A DNA stretch of 64,000 nucleotides from Orenia marismortui DSM 5156 (GTDB taxonomy: Bacteria > Bacillota > Halanaerobiia > Halobacteroidales > Halobacteroidaceae). The DNA is taken from contig NZ_KB900617.1 in NCBI RefSeq assembly GCF_000379025.1, forward strand, positions 737,902 to 801,901, in the 5' to 3' direction. Numbering within the stretch: position 1 is the first letter of the stretch; each line of letters begins with the position of its first letter. The position numbers and the translations under genes were made by a program. The notes under the pieces were generated by a model. It did no database searches, had not been told where the DNA came from, and saw nothing but the letters and a program-made list of their open reading frames with translations. Positions 59,011 through 64,000 of this stretch are shown here, piece by piece.

Positions 59011-59925
59011 TTAGATAAATAAACCTAGTTTAGATGAAATAATTCCTATTAAACTCATAATAAAATAACCTTCAATAGCTGTTAATTTTGACATTAGAAT
59101 AGCATATAAGGTTAAAATTACTTCTATCCAAAGAAAATACTCTATTTTCCCTTCTATCAAAGGACTATTCCATTCCACAATCATAGGAACAGTTAAAATA
59201 ACTAAAATAATAACTATATTTCTTAAGCAATATCTTAAAGAAGAGGTTTCAATCAATTTAAATAAATAGTATAACAGATAACAACTCATTGGAAATAATA
59301 AGATGGCCCAATAAAATGAATTAAGTAATAATACAGAAGTTACTACAACAGATATCACATAAGAATAATACCAAATACCATCTTCTTTGACAGTAAATTG
59401 TATAGCTTGAATTAGAAACATTGATAATCCTACAATTGGAATTAATGCCCCACCACTTACTGCCAAATCATTTAGAAACTGTGCAGGAATTAATCCTAAC
59501 AGTTCCTTAATCAAATAATTACTGCTTAACATAATCATATTAAAAATAAAGACTATCCCAATAAAATAACTCTTCTCTTCTGCCCAACTAAAGCTTTCTT
59601 GGAAGGCAAAAACTAATATCAATACTAAGGACAAATTAAAAAATAAGCTAATATTAGCTGTTAAAGATATTAATGATACAGTTAATAAACTTAGTAGCAA
59701 ACTATACTTTAAGCCTAGTTTATAACCTATTAATTTACTTCCCCAAATCAACTCCACTATTACACCAACTGTAACTCCTGCACTAAAACCTTCTTCCCCA
59801 AAAATCAACCCTAAAATAGGAGTTAATATTATAGGATGAAATAAAATTTTTAATTTAAAGTTTAGTCTAGATTTAATATAAAAAATTAATGTAATTACCA
59901 CAGCTAAAATAATATTTAAAATCAT
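59011..59925 (-). CDS. membrane protein related to PTS sorbose/mannose IIC
   Basis: The 304-residue protein has about nine membrane helices. The segment 'HPIILTPILGLIFGEEGFSA', followed by 'GVTVGVIVELIWGSKLIGYK', matches the order of the mannose/sorbose-family PTS IIC N-terminus ('.P...G...GD...G...G...EL.....P.G'), but the usual 'GG..PPD' substrate region is replaced. No IIA, IIB or IID gene is nearby, so it may be a transport-related protein outside the PTS. The gene is flanked by a terminator and a palindromic spacer. Confidence 0.5.
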   Translation of the reverse strand: MILNIILAVVITLIFYIKSRLNFKLKILFHPIILTPILGLIFGEEGFSAGVTVGVIVELIWGSKLIGYKLGLKYSLLLSLLTVSLISLTANISLFFNLSLVLILVFAFQESFSWAEEKSYFIGIVFIFNMIMLSSNYLIKELLGLIPAQFLNDLAVSGGALIPIVGLSMFLIQAIQFTVKEDGIWYYSYVISVVVTSVLLLNSFYWAILLFPMSCYLLYYLFKLIETSSLRYCLRNIVIILVILTVPMIVEWNSPLIEGKIEYFLWIEVILTLYAILMSKLTAIEGYFIMSLIGIISSKLGLFI

Positions 59926-60448
59926 AATTCTCCCCTTTTATTTAATCTGATTTTTTAATCCAATTTAATTAATATGTCCCCAGCTTTAAGGCCAAATTTA
60001 AGATAAAGCGACAGTTACTAGTGATAAGTGACTAGTAACCAGTAAATTAACTTAACTTGTCACTCGTTACTGTCTCTTTATAACCATAGTATCTTAATTA
60101 TATTCTAAAATTAACTCAGTATATTTTTAATACTAAAACTAAATTCAACTATAAAATTTATAATAACCATTATAGAAAATATACAAAAATAACCATTAAT
60201 AATATTTCTATAAAATTATAATAATTCCTCTTTACTAAAAAACTTTAAAAAATTAATTAACAATAGGTATTTCAGAAAATTTATTTAGTCAAAGCAGTGA
60301 ATTTAATTAAATAATTTTGTTAAAACTAATTTTAAAGTTCCTCTTAAGAAATGAACATATTTATTAAATTAACTAAAAAACTGGTGCATATCTTAGCTTT
60401 AACTTTAACATATTAATAAAAAACAATACCTATTTGGGAGGTATCTAA
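59926..60448. other. divergent intergenic region before the GH57 gene
   Basis: It holds the palindrome at 60010-60074 and A/T-rich DNA that presumably carries promoters for the two divergent genes. I could not place a convincing -35/-10 pair. No open frame is supported. Confidence 0.5.
60010..60074. repeat. long imperfect palindrome
   Basis: GACAGTTACTAGTGATAAG at the left pairs with CTTGTCACTCGTTACTGTC at the right, with a second TGACTAGTAACCAGT inside. Its wording resembles the palindrome at 28894-28980. Confidence 0.6.
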
Positions 60449-62065
60449 ATGACAGAAAAAGGCTATCTAGCTTTAGTATTACATTCTCATTTACCCTATG
60501 TTCGACATCCAGAAGATAATTCTGCATTAGAGGAAGATTGGCTTTATGAAGCAATTACAGAAACATATATTCCACTCATTAATGTCTTCAATGAATTAAT
60601 AAATCAAAAGACTACATTTAAATTAACTTTATCCTTATCTCCTACTTTAATATCTATGCTAACTGATAATTTACTACAAAATAGATACTCAAAGTATTTA
60701 GATAATTTAATTGAATTAAGTGAAAAAGAGATAAATAGAACAGCAGATCAACCTCAATTTAATACTATAGCCAAAATGTATAATAATAAATTTAAATTAG
60801 CCAAAAAAATATTTAATAAGTATAATCAAAACTTAATAAATGCTTTTAAAGAATTACAAGATTTTGGAGTATTAGAAGTTATAACTTGTACAGCTACTCA
60901 TGGATATCTCCCTTTAATGAACAATTATCCTGAAGCAATCAGAGCTCAAATCAGAGTGGGAATTCAAACATATCAAAATAATTTCCACCAAAAACCAAAA
61001 GGTCTTTGGCTCCCCGAGTGTGGATATCATCCAGGTATTGATAAATATCTGTGGCAAGAAGGAATTAGATACTTTTTTGTAGATACACATGGGATATTAA
61101 ATGCTAAACCTAAAACTTATTATGCAAATTTTGCCCCAATATACTGTCCATCTGGAGTAGCTGCTTTTGCTAGAGATGAAGAATCCTCAAAACAAGTCTG
61201 GAGTTCTAATGAAGGATACCCAGGGGATTATGATTATAGAGAATTTTATCGTGATATTGGCTTTGATTTAGACTATGAATATATCAAAAACTATATTCAT
61301 CCTGAAGGTTTTAGAAAAAATACAGGAATTAAATATTATAAAATTACAGGAAACAGTGATTATAAAGAAGTTTATCAACCAAAAGTAGCTAGTAAAAAAG
61401 CAGATATTCATGCTGCAAACTTTTTATTCAACCGTCAAGCACAGATAAATCATCTAAATAATAAAATGGATAGGCCTCCAATTATTGTTTCACCCTATGA
61501 TACAGAATTATTTGGTCATTGGTGGTATGAAGGTCCAATCTGGCTGAAGTATTTGCTAAAACAAATCTATGATAAACAGAATGAAATTAAATTAATTACC
61601 CCAAGTCAATATCTAGATAAATACCCTGTTAATCAAGTAGCTATACCTTCTCTTTCTAGCTGGGGAGCTTTTGGATATAATCAAGTCTGGTTAGATGATA
61701 GCAATGATTGGATTTATCCACCTCTTCATAGGGCAACAGAAAAAATGATCGATCTAGCAAATCAGTTATCATCTCCTGATAGATTACAAGCTCAAATTCT
61801 TAATCAGCTTGCTAGAGAACTCTTATTAGCACAAAGTAGTGACTGGGCTTTTATTATGAAAACTAATACTATGAAAGAATATGCCATAAGGCGCACCAAT
61901 GAACATCTTGAAAACTTTAACAACCTAGTCGAACAATTAACCCAGAATCAACCTGACCTAGAATATTTAAAGGAATTAGAAGAAAAAAATAATATATTTC
62001 CAAATATAAATTATAGAATTTATCAAAGTACTAATAATGAAAATTATAAAGAGGTGAGTGTCTAA
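60449..62065 (+). CDS. glycoside hydrolase family 57 protein, likely 1,4-alpha-glucan branching enzyme type
   Basis: This 538-residue protein has the GH57 (beta/alpha)7-barrel motifs: 'LALVLHSHLPYVRHPEDNSA' at the N-terminus, 'VITCTATHGYLPLM' (about 150), the nucleophile Glu in 'GLWLPECGYHPGIDKYLW' (about 190) and the acid/base Asp in 'VSPYDTELFGHWWYEGP' (about 352). A C-terminal helical region follows with 'SWGAFGYNQVWLDDSNDWIY'. These match the GH57/DUF1957 branching-enzyme group, which makes alpha-1,6 links in glycogen-like polymers; an amylase role is possible. GGGAGG lies 8 bases before the ATG. Confidence 0.88.
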   Translation: MTEKGYLALVLHSHLPYVRHPEDNSALEEDWLYEAITETYIPLINVFNELINQKTTFKLTLSLSPTLISMLTDNLLQNRYSKYLDNLIELSEKEINRTADQPQFNTIAKMYNNKFKLAKKIFNKYNQNLINAFKELQDFGVLEVITCTATHGYLPLMNNYPEAIRAQIRVGIQTYQNNFHQKPKGLWLPECGYHPGIDKYLWQEGIRYFFVDTHGILNAKPKTYYANFAPIYCPSGVAAFARDEESSKQVWSSNEGYPGDYDYREFYRDIGFDLDYEYIKNYIHPEGFRKNTGIKYYKITGNSDYKEVYQPKVASKKADIHAANFLFNRQAQINHLNNKMDRPPIIVSPYDTELFGHWWYEGPIWLKYLLKQIYDKQNEIKLITPSQYLDKYPVNQVAIPSLSSWGAFGYNQVWLDDSNDWIYPPLHRATEKMIDLANQLSSPDRLQAQILNQLARELLLAQSSDWAFIMKTNTMKEYAIRRTNEHLENFNNLVEQLTQNQPDLEYLKELEEKNNIFPNINYRIYQSTNNENYKEVSV

Positions 62066-62066
62066 T

Positions 62067-62852
62067 ATGGCATTATTATTCCTGTTATTAGTAGGAACAT
62101 TTATTTTATACTTCTTCTTATTACCATCAAATCAAGATATAAAGAATAAAAAGAAGATAAGAAATAAAAATCAAAAATCAATTCAGATGAATAAATTAAA
62201 TTATGATATGGAAGCAGGGAGGGAGATATCTAATATAGATACTATCTCAACAAAAAGTAAAATACAAAACACTAAACAAGATAATCAATTACTAATCAGT
62301 AACAATTGGAAAAAGGCTTTATTAAAAAAGGATATGGAAGTTTCAAGAATACCCTCTGATAACTTTAAAGTTAAGGTTGCACCTAGCTCTTATTGGAAGG
62401 AAGAAAAACTTTGGGAATCCTTTAATAAAAATAAACTCGTTTTATTAAATAAAGATCCCCACTGGATCTATGCTTATTGGAATATATCAGAAATAGAAAC
62501 AGAAAAAACAAAAGCTATAATTAGACTCTATGATATTACTGAACAAGAAAATAATACTTTTTCAGATATAGATATATCATTAAAAGATAATAAGCAATAT
62601 ATTAAAGCTCCACATTCTGATGGATATTATTATGGAGAAATTGGCCTTATTACAAAAGGAGATATATTCATCGCTTTGGCTAAATCTAAAACTATTTTAG
62701 TTCCAGCAAATAAACCCCATAATAAATTTGGTGATTTGTGGATGAGAGTATCTAATAATAAAAAAGAATATCTAGAATATACTCCTAAAACCTCCTTAAA
62801 ATACAATGCTACTAGATTAAATAAATCTTCATTTTCTTTAAACAAAAAATAA
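62067..62852 (+). CDS. DUF4912 protein with N-terminal membrane anchor
   Basis: This 261-residue protein has one N-terminal membrane helix (about 2-20), a basic, Asn/Lys-rich linker (about 25-110) and a DUF4912-type domain with 'LVLLNKDPHWIYAYWNISE', 'IIRLYDITEQENNTF' and 'YYGEIGLITKGDIFIALAKS' (about 125-225). DUF4912 proteins often neighbour GH57 genes in Firmicutes; the biochemical role is unknown. The ATG at 62067 follows the GH57 stop by one base, with AGAGGTGAG 8 bases upstream, so the pair is coupled. A GTG at 62058 is the less likely start. Confidence 0.82.
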   Translation: MALLFLLLVGTFILYFFLLPSNQDIKNKKKIRNKNQKSIQMNKLNYDMEAGREISNIDTISTKSKIQNTKQDNQLLISNNWKKALLKKDMEVSRIPSDNFKVKVAPSSYWKEEKLWESFNKNKLVLLNKDPHWIYAYWNISEIETEKTKAIIRLYDITEQENNTFSDIDISLKDNKQYIKAPHSDGYYYGEIGLITKGDIFIALAKSKTILVPANKPHNKFGDLWMRVSNNKKEYLEYTPKTSLKYNATRLNKSSFSLNKK

Positions 62853-62887
62853 AAAACCTTCGATGTTTTTTTCATCGAAGGTTTTTT
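62851..62887. terminator. bidirectional terminator between the DUF4912 and CBM genes
   Basis: AAAAAACCTTCGATG / CATCGAAGGTTTTTT is a perfect palindrome with a T-rich loop, serving both convergent genes. Confidence 0.93.
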
Positions 62888-62890
62888 ATT

Positions 62891-63220
62891 TTATTTATAT
62901 AATTGACCATTATGCACTTCAAAACTCCAATTATCCCCATGATTATTATCCCAATTATCAGCACAATCTTTAAAACAAAAATTAAACCTATCTGTAGTGT
63001 TAACACGCAATTGAGCAGTCCAATTCCCATCATTTTTAGGCTGCATTTCAATATCAGTTATGTCTCTCCAATTATCTTTAAAACCTACTCCTGCATGTAA
63101 ATAAACTTTATTTGCTCCAGATTGATTTAATAATCCATTATATTCAACTGTTACCTTTTCTCCTGCTGTAATTGGAGTTGGGGTAACTACAACATCTGAA
63201 TGAGTCATTGTTTCTTGCAT
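62891..63220 (-). CDS. small starch-binding (CBM25/CBM53-like) protein
   Basis: The 109-residue protein is a single carbohydrate-binding module. 'VTPTPITAGEKVTVEYNGLL' is followed by 'GANKVYLHAGVGFKDNWRDI', 'MQPKNDGNWTAQLRV', 'FNFCFKDCADNWDNNHGDNW' and 'SFEVHNGQLY'. The aromatic and Asn/Asp pattern is that of starch-binding CBM25/53 modules. It has no signal peptide and no catalytic partner, so it should act inside the cell, for instance on glycogen-like granules. It faces the DUF4912 gene across a shared terminator. GGAGG lies about 8 bases upstream of its ATG. Confidence 0.87.
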   Translation of the reverse strand: MQETMTHSDVVVTPTPITAGEKVTVEYNGLLNQSGANKVYLHAGVGFKDNWRDITDIEMQPKNDGNWTAQLRVNTTDRFNFCFKDCADNWDNNHGDNWSFEVHNGQLYK

Positions 63221-63316
63221 TATTTTACCTCCTTATAATATATTGCATTTATTTATAGCTTTTACAATCTTAAATACTTTATAAGAGGTAAATTTTACTG
63301 CTTAATAAAGTGACTT

Positions 63317-63577
63317 CTTAGTTTTAAAGGGAGCTTATGCCAAGTCGATTCGGTAGTACCACGATCAACATTGCGTATTAATATAGAAGATCGTGGTTAT
63401 GCCAAGTCGATTCGGTAGTACCATGATTAACATTGCGTATAAAATAAAAGATCGCAGTGCTCTCCCACTTGATAGAAGTGCTAAAGTATGACCTAAAGAA
63501 CAGGCCTTCATACTGGTTCAACATTTCGTAATTAAAATTGAAGAATCAATGTTAGAGTCGCTTAGGTATCGGATAAA
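63317..63577. repeat. structured interspersed repeat, copy 2
   Basis: It is the same element as at 25820-26157, in the same orientation: TTATGCCAAGTCGATTCGGT modules at 63335-63396 and 63397-63457, hairpin CCACGATC...GATCGTGG in the first, an outer stem GGGA (63329-63332)/TCCC, then AGTATGA (63485-63491) / TCATACT (63508-63514). It closes with the diverged third module and the shared end TAGGTATCGGATAAA. It lacks the roughly 80-base insert with CCTCCTAA/TTAGGAGG seen in copy 1. The second module's hairpin is weakened (GATCGCAG). It ends about 100 bases upstream of the CBM gene start (minus strand). Confidence 0.85.
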
Positions 63578-64000
63578 CTTTTAGAATTATTATGTCTTGT
63601 GCTATTAAAAGAACTGATACAATAGAATGATAAAGCGACAGTTTTCTCCCTCTATATTTCATAATATTTTTAATATATCTATCTCTATCTACTTTTAACT
63701 AAGCATTTATTTTATATGTTCATTTTTTCAATGATGAAAAAACGAACCAAAAAAATCACTTTGAAAAACGCTTTCTTTATATTATTAATTTTGCAAACTA
63801 TTTAGATAAATTATATTTAATTGTTAGTAATTCGCTCTAAAGGAAGTCCGCTTACTTTTCAAGATTTATAAAAACAAATTATCAAATAATTGCATTATTA
63901 TTGTATCTTTTAGTTCTTTTAGGAAAGAAAGCGGTATAGTTAATAAAACTAAATTTTAATAACTACTCTATAATTGTTAATTAATCTGATATTACTAATT
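63578..64000. other. A/T-rich non-coding window end
   Basis: I can support no open frame. Short phrases containing AAAGNAAGCG recur on both strands (about 63767, 63845 and 63924) and resemble 8601-8612. Nothing else is recognisable. Confidence 0.4.

Noticed and set aside
62630..62875. Minus-strand open frame opposite the DUF4912 gene
   Set aside because: It is antisense to a well-supported gene, includes the terminator and has no recognisable protein features.

Overview
The window is AT-rich, gene-dense bacterial DNA, with almost every gene on the minus strand. It reads as a low-GC Firmicute: tig-clpP-clpX-lonB-lon-engB, rapZ-yvcK-whiA, a cggR-gap-pgk-tpiA-gpmI-eno glycolytic operon followed by secG-rnr-smpB-ssrA, a valS T-box leader and a THF riboswitch. 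It also carries a BamA/Omp85 protein and a second signal-peptide beta-barrel-like protein, so the cell should have an outer membrane. A low-GC, Clostridia-like gene order combined with an outer membrane, mildly acidic proteins and a GerM-domain gene suggests the order Halanaerobiales (perhaps Halobacteroidaceae). That placement is inference; no 16S gene is present.

Layout. 0-1.5 kb: the 5' end of folC (minus) diverges from a THF riboswitch driving a folate-type ECF S component and a flavodoxin-like protein. 1.5-5.2 kb: two paralogous ankyrin-repeat proteins of unknown role. 5.4-8.5 kb: valS with a T-box leader. 8.7-16.7 kb: the proteostasis block engB, lon, lonB, clpX, clpP, tig. 16.9-17.8 kb: five tRNA genes. 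17.9-21.5 kb: a YfcE-like phosphodiesterase, rdgB, rph and a two-subunit class I fumarase. 22-25.6 kb: an MBL-fold protein, an outer-membrane protein and bamA. 25.8-26.2 kb: a structured repeat. 26.3-29.9 kb: an MBL-fold hydrolase and the folate operon folE-folP-folB-folK, headed by the decayed C-terminal part of pabC. 30-33.6 kb: a TAXI-type TRAP transporter with a DUF1850 protein. 33.7-39.5 kb: murI, a GerM-domain protein, two AMIN/amidase_3 cell-wall amidases and a PrcB-like protein. 39.8-42.2 kb: pgi and a Bax-inhibitor-1-like membrane protein. 42.5-53.9 kb: tRNA-Trp, tmRNA, smpB, rnr, secG and the glycolytic operon with its CggR repressor and two candidate operators. 54.5-60 kb: whiA, yvcK, rapZ, a PHP phosphoesterase and an orphan PTS-IIC-like membrane protein. 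60.4-63.2 kb: a GH57 glucan enzyme and a DUF4912 protein (plus strand), convergent with a small starch-binding CBM protein. 63.3-63.6 kb: a second copy of the structured repeat.

How it fits together. The two folate loci are linked functionally: a THF riboswitch controls folate uptake next to folC, while the biosynthetic operon has lost its ADC lyase gene. Glycolysis is organised as a CggR-controlled operon with stem-loops between genes. The GH57, DUF4912 and CBM genes suggest alpha-glucan storage or metabolism.

The least explained items are the two-copy structured repeat (25.8 and 63.3 kb), the ankyrin paralogue pair, the pabC relic and a hairpin wedged between Shine-Dalgarno and start codon of the DUF1850 gene.
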